Positions 1 through 9,119 of a DNA stretch of 64,000 nt are shown piece by piece. Within the stretch, counting starts at the first letter, position 1; each line of letters begins with the position of its first letter. A model generated the notes under the pieces. It did no database searches, was not told the origin of the DNA, and was given only the letters and a program-made list of their open reading frames with translations. Location: NCBI GenBank assembly GCA_036873755.1, contig JAVTVY010017376.1, forward strand, positions 1 through 64,000, read 5' to 3'. The translations under genes and the position numbers were made by a program. Source of the stretch: Hanleya hanleyi. Taxonomy: Eukaryota; Mollusca; Polyplacophora; Lepidopleurida; Hanleyidae.

Positions 1-328
1 GCACTATGGTAAAAAATAGAGAGCCAATGAAATCAGCCTACAGACCAAGTACGTGTCTTTGGTCTAGGTTTGGAGCGGGCATTTCATTGAGGTACGTGTA
101 TACGGTGAGTGAAGAGACTCGTCCAACACGTATAGATTATGACTATAAGTTCTATGAGCATAATGCATGAAAGTGGCTTTGAACACCGTATTAGTCAATC
201 AATGGCCTAGAATGGAGCCAAAGGTAACCCATCCATGTCCAGAAAAACATTACCCGGGTGTACAAGAACCCAGATGTAGGCGCGGACGTCAGCGAAAGCA
301 CACCGTGAATACCCTAATTCGATTGGCT
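1..328. other. Unassigned sequence
   Basis: I see no repeat, RNA gene or convincing reading frame here. A short open frame starts near 167 but shows no recognisable domain and runs into the CCAAT-type minisatellite. Confidence 0.4.
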
Positions 329-400
329 GATTGTTCGACCGCTGATTGGTTCTTTTTCTCGACCGCTGATTGGCTCTTTTTCTCGACCGCTGATTGGTCC
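329..400 (+). repeat. 24-bp minisatellite carrying inverted CCAAT (NF-Y) boxes
   Basis: Three near-identical 24-bp units contain GCTGATTGG at about 341, 365 and 389, separated by a pyrimidine stretch. CTGATTGG is the inverted CCAAT box bound by NF-Y in animals. The array lies just upstream of the CpG-rich block, so it may be part of a promoter. Binding is inferred from the motif only. Confidence 0.6.
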
Positions 401-534
401 AAATGGAACTGCCCATCTTTCCCAGGTTCATCTAGAATCCCCCTAGAATCTAGAATTTTTTATTGTGCTCAAGCTCTGACTATAGCGATGCCGCAACATT
501 GTCTCATTGGACATTGGACCGTCTGACCTGGCGG

Positions 535-660
535 TGACCCTTTGACCTTTTGACCCGCGTCCGCGCGCGCACTGCCGGGGATGACGCGCACTTCCGGAGA
601 ACTCGCGCGCGCGCTCGCGCTGCGGGGCGCTGGGGCGGGGCGGGAAAACTCACCGGCGAT
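535..660. promoter_or_regulatory. CpG-island-like core with Sp1, E2F and ETS type sites
   Basis: This is the most CpG-dense stretch in the window, with long CG runs at 560-625. It holds an ETS-type ACTTCCGG near 590, a GC box GGGGCGGGG near 632-640 and an overlapping E2F-like GGCGGGAAA. Nothing recognisable is transcribed from it in the window, so it may be the promoter of an unseen gene, of a transposable element, or a relic. Confidence 0.45.
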
Positions 661-727
661 TGAACATACGGACGTCTAAGAGGAAACATTAGGAACTCTT
701 CTATGTTTGGATGTAGTTTTTAGTGAA

Positions 728-895
728 AAACCCGGAAGTGACGTCATACAGGGTCCAGTTTTCGACACTAAGTGACCACATCCGACAAAATGGCCAGTTT
801 TCGACACCGGATGTGCCGCCATCTTGAACACACGTGCCGCCATCTTGGATATGTCCCATAATGCACCGGGTCAAAATACTCGCTTCTGATTGGAC
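728..895. promoter_or_regulatory. Cluster of ETS-CRE, YY1 and NF-Y type sites
   Basis: A fused ETS plus cAMP-response element, CCGGAAGTGACGTCA, sits at about 732-746. Two copies of GCCGCCATCTTG (the YY1 consensus read on the other strand) lie at about 815 and 836, and CTTCTGATTGG near 882. These motifs typically occur together in metazoan CpG promoters. The grouping is seen in the sequence; a promoter function is inferred. Confidence 0.4.
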
Positions 896-949
896 GAGAG
901 CTCTGGGACGGATTTGAAATACTCGCTTCTGATTTGACGAGACCTCCGT

Positions 950-1965
950 ATTGCATCTGCGCATGCGCAGAATGATATTCCTACCGCACACCCAACCCAT
1001 CAGATGCCCCTTCACGAATGCTTCACTTAGATACCTCACTCGACCCCATTGGTCCATTAGGGGCTCCCCTACATCCTAACACGGCTATTTTCATACACTT
1101 GGGCCACCGCGCATGCGCAGAATGCCGATAGTTCAACCCCACACCCAGCCCATCAGATGCCCCTTCACATAAGCTTCACTTTGATACCTCACTGGACCCC
1201 ATTGGTCCATTAGGGGCTCCCCTAGCTCCCAACACGGCTATTTTCATACCCTTGGGCCACCGCGCATGCGCAGAATGCCGATAGTTCAGCCCCATATCCA
1301 GCCCATCAGATGCCCCTTCACGAATGCTTCACTTTGATACCTCACTCGACCCCATTGGACCATTAGGGGCTCCCTTAGCTCCAAAACGTCTATTTCCATA
1401 CCCTTGGGTCACCACGCATGCGCAGAATGCCGATATTTCAACCCCACGCCCAGTCCATCAGATGCCCCTTCACGAATGCTTCACTTTGATACCTCATACG
1501 ACTCCATTGGCCCATTAGGGACTCCCCTAGCTCCAAAACCGCTATTTCCATACCCTTGGCCACCGCGCATGCGCAGAATGCCGATATTTCAACCCCACAC
1601 CCAGCCCATCAGATGCCCCTTCACGAATGCTTCACATCGATACCTCACTCGACCCCACTGGACCAGTAGTCAATCTCCTAGCTCCAAAAAGGCTATTTTC
1701 ATCCCCTTTGGCCTCCGCGCATGCGCAGAATGCCGATAGTTCAACCCCGCGCCCAGCCCATCAGATGCCCCTTCACCTAACCTTCAATTTGATACCTCAC
1801 TCGACCCCATCGGACCCTTAGGGGCTCCCCTAGCTCCAAAAAGCTATTTTCATACCCTTCGGCCGCCGCGCATGCGCAGAATGACGATATTTCAACCCCA
1901 CACCCAGCCCATTAGATGCTCCTTCACCTAACCTTCACTTTGATACCTCACTCGACCCCATCGGA
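950..1965 (+). repeat. 151-bp satellite with an NRF1-type palindrome per monomer
   Basis: Seven tandem monomers of 150-153 bp can be lined up. The palindromic core GCATGCGCAG begins at about 961, 1111, 1264, 1416, 1567, 1719 and 1870. Each monomer also carries a conserved CATCAGATGCCCCTTCAC block. Most cores read GCGCATGCGC, the NRF1 consensus. Open frames crossing the array are by-products of the repeat, since 151 is not a multiple of three. Confidence 0.85.
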
Positions 1966-2065
1966 CCATTTTATCTAGGGACTACTTTTTTCTCCGCGGA
2001 AGCTTTTTCCCGAGACCGAATCACCGCCAAAACCACGGCCAAACCGCATCACCGCGCATGAATAC

Positions 2066-2102
2066 ATTTTTTTTTTTTTTTTTTTTGCCGGAACTTTTTT
2101 TT
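2066..2102. repeat. Poly(T) tracts
   Basis: A run of about 20 T is followed, after a short GC-rich gap, by a second T run. On the minus strand these are A tracts, which could be a retroposon tail, but no retroposon body is recognised beside them. Confidence 0.6.
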
Positions 2103-2111
2103 TGCCCGAAC

Positions 2112-2415
2112 ATGCCGTCCACCTCCCACACACTAAAACCGGCCGCCATCTTATCCCACCTCCCACACAACACACTAAAACAGGCCGCCATCTTGTCCCA
2201 CCTCCCACACGACACACAAACAGGCCGCCATCTTGTCCCACCTCCCACACACACACTAAAACCCACCGCCATCTTGTCCCACCTCCCACACAACACACTA
2301 AAACAGGCCGCCATCTTGTCCCACCTCCCACACAACACACTAAAACAGGCCGCCATCTTGTCCCACCTCCCACACAACACACTAAAACAGGCCGCCATCT
2401 TGTCCCACCTCCCCA
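2112..2415 (+). repeat. 42-bp minisatellite with a YY1-type site per unit
   Basis: About seven units of roughly 42 bp share the pattern CCACCTCCCACAC, then ACACTAAAAC, then GGCCGCCATCTTGTC. GCCGCCATCTT is the complement of the YY1 consensus AAGATGGCGGC. The period is divisible by three, so long frames stay open on both strands, but their products are simple repeats and I do not call genes. Confidence 0.85.
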
Positions 2416-2419
2416 CTCT

Positions 2420-2660
2420 GTCCCTCACGCGCACATCCACACTTATGACGTCACCACCAATTCTGCACATGCGCAGTCTAACTACATCCACGCATTTGAT
2501 TGGTCAATATTCATCATTGACCTCTATGACCTCTACATCCGGGTGAAATATTACTTATCTTGCGCGCTGTATACTACTGGCCAGGATATTGATTATACAG
2601 ATCTTGCCTTGTACCATTAGCTATATCCTTAAAAAATGGTATTACTGGAAAAACTGGTTC
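2420..2660. other. Unassigned, with further promoter-type motifs
   Basis: A TGACGTCA element near 2445, a half NRF1-like GCACATGCGCAG near 2463 and a CCAAT-type TTTGATTGGTCAAT near 2496 lie here. They extend the motif set of 0.3-1.0 kb. No gene is visible. Confidence 0.3.
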
Positions 2661-2669
2661 TCCTGACAA

Positions 2670-3060
2670 ATCGCCCCCATTCAAAGTTTCTCAAAGTTGG
2701 TGATCAAAATCGCAGGCTGATAGTGAAACAATCCCTGCTGTGCAGGATCTTTAGAGTAACGTTTTGTATTCTTGTCTAATTCCGCTCAACCTGGGCCTAC
2801 GGGCTGTACGAGCATCGTGTGATAGAATATCCTCATATTTCTCGGAGAGTCCACTTCACTGCATCAGGTGAATCAGACAATCACTGTCTGCAAAAACTCG
2901 TGACCAAACTTAGTTTTAGAGATGCCACGCTTTGTTATTCTTTCATAGTATACGGACTAAGATCATAATGGTGTTGATATGAACGAGTGCAGTCATAGCG
3001 TGACTACAATGCAATTTATTTAGAAAACGACTGCGAAAGTAATTTGCGAATAAGAAATAA
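2670..3060 (+). mobile_element. Decayed 3' end of a Penelope-like element (RT tail plus A unit)
   Basis: The bases from about 2677 align with the conserved end of the RT frame seen at 13900-13975 (CAAAGTTTCTCAAA, then the region for LWRYVS). They are followed by the A-unit start TCTAATTCCGCT near 2780 and a weak copy of its hairpin GTGCAGTC...AGCGTGACT near 2980. Many substitutions and small indels make this one of the oldest copies in the window. Confidence 0.6.
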
Positions 3061-3064
3061 TGTC

Positions 3065-3505
3065 AACAACAAGGCCATCTTACCGAGTTGAGGGAGTATC
3101 ACATGTCATTAGAAAATACCCGCAGCTTTTTGACTTCATTCTACATGTATTTGACCCTATTCCAGCTTCACACAGCATTACGTCACATGAGAAAACGAGC
3201 CAATGAAATTATCTGTTTTTCAAAAATTTGGCCTGAAAATTGGATACGCTACGGGGTTATAGTACACGTACTGGTTTGTATTAATCGAAGGGGGCGGGGA
3301 GGGGGGCGACTGTGGGAGACTGCTGGAGAATTTGTGGAAATTAGCTACTGCATCGCTGCTTGTTTTTTCCTAAGAAGATCGATATTAGGGAAAGCTGAAA
3401 TGTTTAGGAGAAATAAAATCGGCGATAGTTCACATAAACGATGATGTTTCTATTTTGTGATGGGGACACTTCTACTCACCAAGGGATGGAGGTGTGTTTT
3501 TATTA
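3065..3505. other. Unassigned sequence
   Basis: An open frame of about 118 codons from 3088 has no recognisable motif. A G-rich stretch with GGGGCGGGG lies near 3290-3310. Nothing else stands out. Confidence 0.3.
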
Positions 3506-3754
3506 AATGAATGTGATTGAACCTATGGCGGGTCCAACTGAGCCAATCGGCCCTAATACACCCAAATCACACCGGTTACCACATGGCTACGGACAGAAGT
3601 ATTTACGTATGATCGTACCATGCGTTCGGATGATGAAAATAGCTGAACACCATACATACAGAAGTTTTAAGCATTCGCCAAACATTACTGCTCAACTAAA
3701 GGTACTGGCACAGGAATTGAGGGAATGCAGACTTTTTTATAACGTATTTTGAAC

Positions 3755-4010
3755 GAGAGAAAGTGGAACATCCAATGTGGTAACGTCAAACCTCTATGGC
3801 CAGATATGGAATATTTAGCTCAAAATCTATTGATGCAGAAGGCCACAAACTGTACAGAAACGTATCAATATTGGATGTTCCTATACACGACAATTCCTTA
3901 TCGGGATGTCAGTGACCAGTTCAGTTCATTGAAAGGCGTAAACAAATGTACATTAGTGTCAGGATTCAGCAAACTGTCTGTGGTTCTACTGCAAAAATAA
4001 CATACCGGAG
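3755..4010 (+). pseudogene. Penelope-like RT fragment, strongly decayed
   Basis: Translation near 3880 gives FLYTTIPYRDVSDQFSSL, matching FSILYTTIPHQDL...RLSSL of the better copy at about 13135-13195. The DNA upstream aligns at lower identity with the stretch before that motif. Palm motifs downstream are missing, so this is an isolated fragment. Confidence 0.6.
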
Positions 4011-4274
4011 ATTATTTTTTGTTCTCAGATTTGCTAGAAATTTAAGAAATAATTCCTTGTTTACTGTGGTAAGACACATAGAATAGATCGGGCTGCGATA
4101 GGATGAGTCTAAGTTTGGTCATGAAGGCCGTAGGCTTGAGTGATCAAACGTGAATGTATGTATCTTTATACCAAATTACATCCATAATATATCTTATTAT
4201 ATAAGGGTGTCAAATGACCCGTTCGAATTGAGTCTTAAATATTGATTTATATTTTCATTTGCATGTTCACGTAA

Positions 4275-4510
4275 TATCAAGCGTAGGACCCAACATTCAA
4301 TATTCAGCCGTCGTCCATACAAGAATTTCTGCGTCAAAAACAGAAGGACTCTTTCATATGACAGTTAATAGTAAAAAATAATAAAACAAAGATAGTTTCT
4401 TACAAGAGACAACAGTTTTCAATGTTGTCAGGAAGACATGATATTCAAACGGATTCTAGCCCCAGGTTAAGCGAAATTAGACACACATTACGAAAAGTAG
4501 CGACAGTAGT
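4275..4510 (-). mobile_element. A unit of the Penelope-like family, decayed
   Basis: On the minus strand this reads as the start of the A unit (CTAATTTCGCTTAACC), then an internal deletion, the block for ASLKTVDRFSLAGNK in degraded form, and the unit end GGACGACGGCTGAATATTGAATG. The order and spacing match the intact A unit at 60195-60600 apart from the deletion. Confidence 0.6.
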
Positions 4511-4806
4511 AGATAATGCGTGTTACAGGCCCCGCACAAGCCTCCCAAATGCACATAGCCTCCCAAATGCACATAGCCTCCGCAAGCCACATAGTGCTGT
4601 CATACGTCATTATCAATTTCTATTTGTATAAATTATTGCGCCTGGATATTAATAAATTATATACGTTATAATTTACCTGAATATATATAGTATAGATCTA
4701 CATATGATATTATTAATAAACCTTCTGAATTCATACGTTAATCATTAATAACGATTAAATAACCTATATTTTAGGTTTTATATCGCTTTTACAAAAAGAT
4801 ATTATT

Positions 4807-4842
<36 letters not shown>

Positions 4843-5190
4843 GGATTCATATCAATAAATGCTCCGAATCTGTACGCTAATCATTCATATATGAGTTCTA
4901 TATTGTAGGCTGTATTAATTTTTACAAAAATTGCAATTAGTGTTACCAAACACTCGACTAATAACCTCGCTATACAGATAGGAGGCGGTCACGTTACATA
5001 ATTGTATTGATTTTAGTATCTGTCAATGCGAGAGTGTAGGGTTGTATAGTGGTAACAGGTGTGATTGAATAAACAGAAATCGCACGGTTTGATTATAGGC
5101 AAGCGTTTCAATTATAGCCCTCATAACTTGATTTCAATCAGTGTATGATAACATTGGGTTTTGAATGTTTATATCGCTTATTACTTCGGA

Positions 5191-5840
5191 ATGGCGAATT
5201 TACTGAAAAATACCATCGAACCTAAAGAATCGTCCGTAAGTATTACAATTTTATTACGACTTACTCACCGACAATACTGATACGTTTAATCACACGACTT
5301 TGTCGATATAATGATCTACATAGTGAACGGCGTTGTAAATTATCTAAAATTCGATTATAGCCGAGTTCCATATAATGATCGCTCACCTTTAATATCTCAA
5401 TTGTATGTTTTTTACAGGATAATAACTCTGTATGGGCTGGATTCGTACGAGAAAATGCGGACATTTTAGGTAGTTCCGGTTGGCCCAGTTTGGAGAATGT
5501 ATTTGCCATAGATGGGGTCGTTGAAACACGAACGGTTTATAATGACGATAACTGGAATGCGGGTATAAGAAGTCCGACAACCATTCTCCTAAATGATTCC
5601 CCTTCACTTCAGGAGATTAGAACACGCAAATGTGTAGAAGAATTATCCCATTTATTCTCGCCCAGAGTTTGCAGAAACTGTAACCAGTCATTAGGTGTCG
5701 AAGTTTGTGGAAAATGTCGAGTTAGTTTATGCCGAGATTGCGCATGTTTCGCCCGACAGGTGTCATTCGGAGTTTTTATGTGTCCAACCTGTTGTAGTTG
5801 TGAGTTTTGTGGTTATTGGCGAATGAAGCAGCCGAAATAA
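5191..5840 (+). CDS. Cysteine-rich FYVE/RING-like zinc-binding protein, two exons (intact copy)
   Basis: Exon 1 is 5191-5235 and exon 2 is 5418-5840. The 182-nt intron starts GTAAGT and ends in a T-rich tract plus ACAG, and the phases join in frame to give about 155 residues. Residues ~100-146 hold twelve cysteines: C-x2-C-x8-C-x2-C-x4-C-x2-C-x-C-x11-C-x2-CC-x-C-x2-C. Eight of these match the cross-brace spacing of FYVE-type fingers (C-x2-C pairs separated by 8, 4 and 13), though the FYVE basic patch was not seen. No signal peptide or membrane segment is visible. The ATG at 5191 follows no in-frame alternative, and an AATAAA lies at 5858. A mirror copy lies at 7953-8588. Function is unknown; a small zinc-binding adaptor or regulator is one possibility. 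The gene may belong to the palindrome as a mobile unit. Confidence 0.6.
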
Positions 5841-5857
5841 TCAAAACTGGTGATAAC

Positions 5858-5863
5858 AATAAA
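5858..5863 (+). terminator. Poly(A) signal AATAAA of the zinc-finger gene
   Basis: AATAAA lies 18 nt after the stop codon at 5840 and is also kept at the matching place in the minus-strand copy (near 7935). Its retention in both arms supports the gene model. Confidence 0.5.
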
Positions 5864-6031
5864 CAGCTACTACACGTATTTATTATCATCGGATACCAGC
5901 TATAATCGACCATCGTCCATATAAAGTCATATCGAAACGACTCTGGACGGTGGCTGAAAGAAAGAAGAACGCAACTTCGGTTGTTAAAGTTCAAAGTATA
6001 TATTTATTTATACAAATTAATTAATTTAGTA

Positions 6032-6142
6032 ATGACAGTTTCAAAACGAAAATACAAACTGAGCAATCCTAGTACCCAAACGTCAGCTGAGGGTATATCG
6101 ATAACGAATGCAACGGTACGCCCTCGTGGCGAAATCAACTAA
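6032..6142 (+). pseudogene. Short conserved basic peptide frame, truncated copy
   Basis: ATG at 6032 opens a 36-codon frame beginning MTVSKRKYKLSNP and ending PRGEIN. The mirror copy on the minus strand (7765 to 7622) continues for 11 more residues. Here an 8-bp duplication, TAATCAAC, at about 6140 creates the stop. The SKRKYK stretch is basic. I recognise no family, and it may be an exon of a larger gene or chance. Confidence 0.3.
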
Positions 6143-6235
6143 TCAACAGGTTTGATCGGTTGTCTTTTGTACTTTTGCGCGATAAAAGTCTGTTTATTAA
6201 GAATTTACGCATCTCAGCGGCAGATTCTTCCGCCT

Positions 6236-6645
6236 CAATCAATCAATCAATCAATCACTCACTCACTCACTCACTGTCCCCAAAAGTTCATGAAAAGTTC
6301 TTAAAAGTTCCCAAAGTTCATGAAAAGTTCTTAAAAGTCCAGGAAAGCCCAAGAAAAGTCCCTCACTCACTCACTCACTCACTCACTCACTCACAGTCCC
6401 CAAAGTTCATGAAAAGTTCTTAAAAGTTCTTAAAAGTCCAAGAAAAGTCCCTCACTCACTCACTCACTCACTCACTCACTCACTCACAGTCCCCAAAAGT
6501 TCACGAAAAGTTCTTAAAAATTCCCAAAGTTCATCAAAAGTTCTTAAAAGTCCAAGAAAAGTCACTCACTCACTCACTCACTCACTCACACGCAATCACT
6601 CACTCGCTCACGCAATCACTCACTCACTCACTCACTCACACTCTG
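6236..6645 (+). repeat. (CACT)n runs alternating with AAAAGTTC minisatellite blocks
   Basis: Long runs of CACT/CTCA alternate with blocks of AAAGTTCATGAAAAGTTCTT type repeats, at about 6278, 6396 and 6489. The reverse complement of the same two elements fills 7285-7570 in the other arm of the palindrome. Confidence 0.8.
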
Positions 6646-6818
6646 ACTGACCCTCGCATATATCGGTTGCGCATTAGCGCATCTGCGGTCCCATTCACCA
6701 GGGGCGCTGTTGACCTACTTGTGACGTCATCTGTCGTATTGACCACTCGTGGCCCTGGTGACAAAAACTGGAACTAGTGGGAGATAACTCCGGGCTGACC
6801 CGACAGTGATCTTTGTTA

Positions 6819-6989
6819 CACCATTATTAATATCCGATATTGTAAAAGGTTATCTTTGAGTATATTGACACCAGGGGCGCCATCAGGTCACCATTATTAA
6901 TACCCATAAAGGGGGCAAGGAGGTTAACAGCGCCCGCCTGGTGTCAATATGCTCAAAGATAACCTTTTACAATATCGGATAATATGGTG
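6819..6989. repeat. Central 60-bp hairpin of the palindrome
   Basis: The arm 6819-6880 (CACCATTATTAATATCCGAT ... ACCAGGGGCGC) pairs with 6930-6989 (GCGCCCGCCTGGT ... ATCGGATAATATGGTG) with few mismatches. The loop is 49 nt. This marks the symmetry centre of the 4.65-9.12 kb palindrome. Confidence 0.8.
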
Positions 6990-7284
6990 CAACTCTCCCA
7001 CTGTTTCGGTTTTTTGAATATTGGCTCTGTGAATGATAGACTTGCTTGCCAATGCTTCCACACAGGCTGTGAGGTCAAATTCAGTGTGGGTGATGGTGGT
7101 ATTGCGTGGTGAGGGTGAGTGGCTGCCCCAGGCTCTGCTGGGCCGCTGAGTTTTTGAAGGTGAGTGAGTGGTAGTAGTGGCAGTGAAGATTGATGTGAGG
7201 GTGGTGAAAGCCACGTGAGTGAGGGGTAGTGGTATGAGTGATTTGTGGTGAGTGAGAAGCTCATTACGCTGGTGGTGGTATTGA

Positions 7285-7570
7285 AGTGAGGGACTTTTCT
7301 TGGACTTTCCTGGACTTTTAAGAACTTTTCATGAACTTTGGGAATTTTTAAGAACTTTCCATGAACTTTTGGGGACTGTGAGTGAGTGAGTGAGCGTGGT
7401 ACAAGGTGAGGAAGTGGTGGTGGTGGTGAGTACGTGGTGAAGTGAGAGTGAATGAATGAGTGAGTGAGAGTGATTGCGTGAGTGGTGAGTGAGTTTTCGT
7501 GGACTTTTGGAAACTTTTCATGAACTTTTGGGGACAGTGAGTGAGTGAGTGAGTGATTGATTGATTGATT
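7285..7570 (-). repeat. (AGTG)n and GAACTTTT minisatellite, mirror of 6236-6645
   Basis: GAGT/AGTG runs alternate with GAACTTTTCATGAACTTTTGG blocks. They are the reverse complement of the simple repeats in the left arm, but block number and order differ, as expected for unstable repeats. Confidence 0.75.
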
Positions 7571-7621
7571 GAGGCGGAAGAATCGGCCGCTGAGATGTGT
7601 AAATTCTTAATAAACAGACTT

Positions 7622-7765
7622 TTACCGCGCGAGTACAAAAGATAACCGATCAAACCTGTTGATTTCGCCACGAGGGCGGACCGTTGCATTCGTTATCGAT
7701 ATACCCTCAGCTGACGTTTGGGTACTAGGATTGCTCAGTTTGTATTTTCGTTTTGAAACTCTCAT
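7622..7765 (-). CDS. Short conserved basic peptide frame, longer copy
   Basis: On the minus strand ATG at 7765 opens a 47-codon frame beginning MRVSKRKYKLSNP and ending LSFVLAR. The first 36 residues match the plus-strand copy at 6032 except one (R for T at position 2). The preserved frame over two copies is mild evidence for coding; no family is recognised. It lies downstream of the zinc-finger gene in the same orientation, so it could be a second gene or exon of the same unit. Confidence 0.3.
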   Translation of the reverse strand: MRVSKRKYKLSNPSTQTSAEGISITNATVRPRGEINRFDRLSFVLAR

Positions 7766-7952
7766 TACTAAATTAATTTGTATAAATAAATATTTACTTT
7801 GAACTTTAACAACCGAAGTTGCGTTCTTCTTTCTTTCAGCCACCGTCCAGAGTCGTTTCGATATGACTTTATATGGACGATGGTCGGTTACAGCTGGTAT
7901 CCAATGATAACAAATACGTGTAGTAGCTGTTTATTGTTATCACCAGTTTTGA

Positions 7953-8588
7953 TTATTTGAAAAGTTTCATTCGCCAATAACCACAAAACTCACAACTACA
8001 ACAGGTTGGACACATAAAAACCCCGAATGACACCTGTCGGGCGAAACATGCGCAATCTCGGCATAAACTAACTCGACATTTTCCACAAACTTCGACACCT
8101 AATGACTGGTTACAGTTTTTGCAAACTCTGGGCGAGAATAAACGGGATAATTCTTCTACACATTTGCGTGTTTTAATCTCCGGAAGTGAAGGGGAATCAT
8201 TTAGGAGAATGGTTGTCGGATTTCTTATACCCGCATTCCAGTCATCGTCATTATAAACCGTTCGTGTTTCAACGACCCCATCTATGGCAAATACATTCTC
8301 CAAACTGGGCCAACCGGAACTACCTAAAATGTCCGCATTTTCTCGTACGAATCCAGCCCATACAGAGTTTTTATCCTGTACAAAATATACAATTGAGATA
8401 TTAAAAGTGAGCGATCGTTATATGGAACACGGCTATAATCAAATTTTAGATGATTTACAACGCCGTTCGCTATGTACATCATTATATCGCCAAAGTCGTG
8501 TAATTAAACGTATCAGTATTATCGGTGAGTAAGTTGTAATAAAATTGTAATACTTAGGTTCGATGGTAATTTGCAGTAAATTCGCCAT
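7953..8588 (-). pseudogene. Second zinc-finger gene copy with damaged splice donor
   Basis: Exon 2 (8375 down to 7953) is fully open and differs from the plus-strand copy at only a few residues, with all twelve cysteines kept. Its acceptor (T-rich tract, TACAG) is intact. The first exon starts with ATG at 8588, but 13 bp that held the exon end and the GTAAGT donor are deleted: the copy reads CCTAAGTATT where the other has CCTAAAGAATCGTCCGTAAGTATT. Normal splicing is therefore doubtful, although a cryptic GT could be used. The protein ends MKLFK rather than MKQPK. Confidence 0.55.
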
Positions 8589-9119
8589 TCCGAAGTAATA
8601 AGCGATATAAACATTCAAAACCCAATGTTATCATACACTGATTGAAATCAAGTTATGAGGGCTATAATTGAAACGCTTGCCTATAATCAAACCGTGCGAT
8701 TTCTGTTTATTCAATCACACCTGTTACCACTATACAACCCTACACTCTCGCATTGACAGATACTAAAATCAACACAATTATGTAACGTGACTGCCTCCTA
8801 TCTGTATAGCGAGGTTATTAGTCGAGTGTTTGGTAACACTAATTGCAATTTTTGTAAAAATTAATACAGCCTACAATATAGAACTCGTATATGAATGATT
8901 AGCGTACAGATTCGGAGCATTTATTGATATGAATCCGTGCTATATATATATATATATATCGAAATAATATCTTTTTGTAAAAGCGATATAAAACCTAAAA
9001 TATAGATTATTTAATCGTTATTAATGATTAACGTATGAATTCAGAAGGTTTATTAATAATATCATTATGTAGATCTATACTATATATATTCAGGTAAATT
9101 ATAACGTATATAATTTACT

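Larger units (their letters stand above)
4653..9117. repeat. Giant imperfect palindrome, arms about 2.2 kb
   Basis: The sequence from 4653 inward is repeated, reverse-complemented, from 9117 inward. Outer landmarks pair across it: TAAATTATA at 4653 with TATAATTTA ending at 9117, the (TA)n runs at 4815-4838 and 8940-8960, and the zinc-finger genes at 5191-5840 and 7953-8588. The outer ~1.6 kb of each arm is closely similar but not identical, with single-base changes and small indels. The inner part is diverged and made of CACT/AGTG repeats, ending in a 60-bp hairpin. The divergence argues against a simple assembly mirror. It could be a foldback-type transposon or an inverted duplication; no transposase or target-site duplication was seen. 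Confidence 0.85.

Noticed and set aside
2021..2620. Long frames on both strands across the 42-bp minisatellite
   Set aside because: The period is a multiple of three, so openness is a by-product; products are pure repeats.
5261..5509. Minus-strand 82-codon frame with a GTGAGTAAG donor-like end, also open in the mirror copy
   Set aside because: It overlaps the intron and exon 2 of the better-supported plus-strand gene; no acceptor or second exon was seen. Openness in both arms follows from recent duplication.
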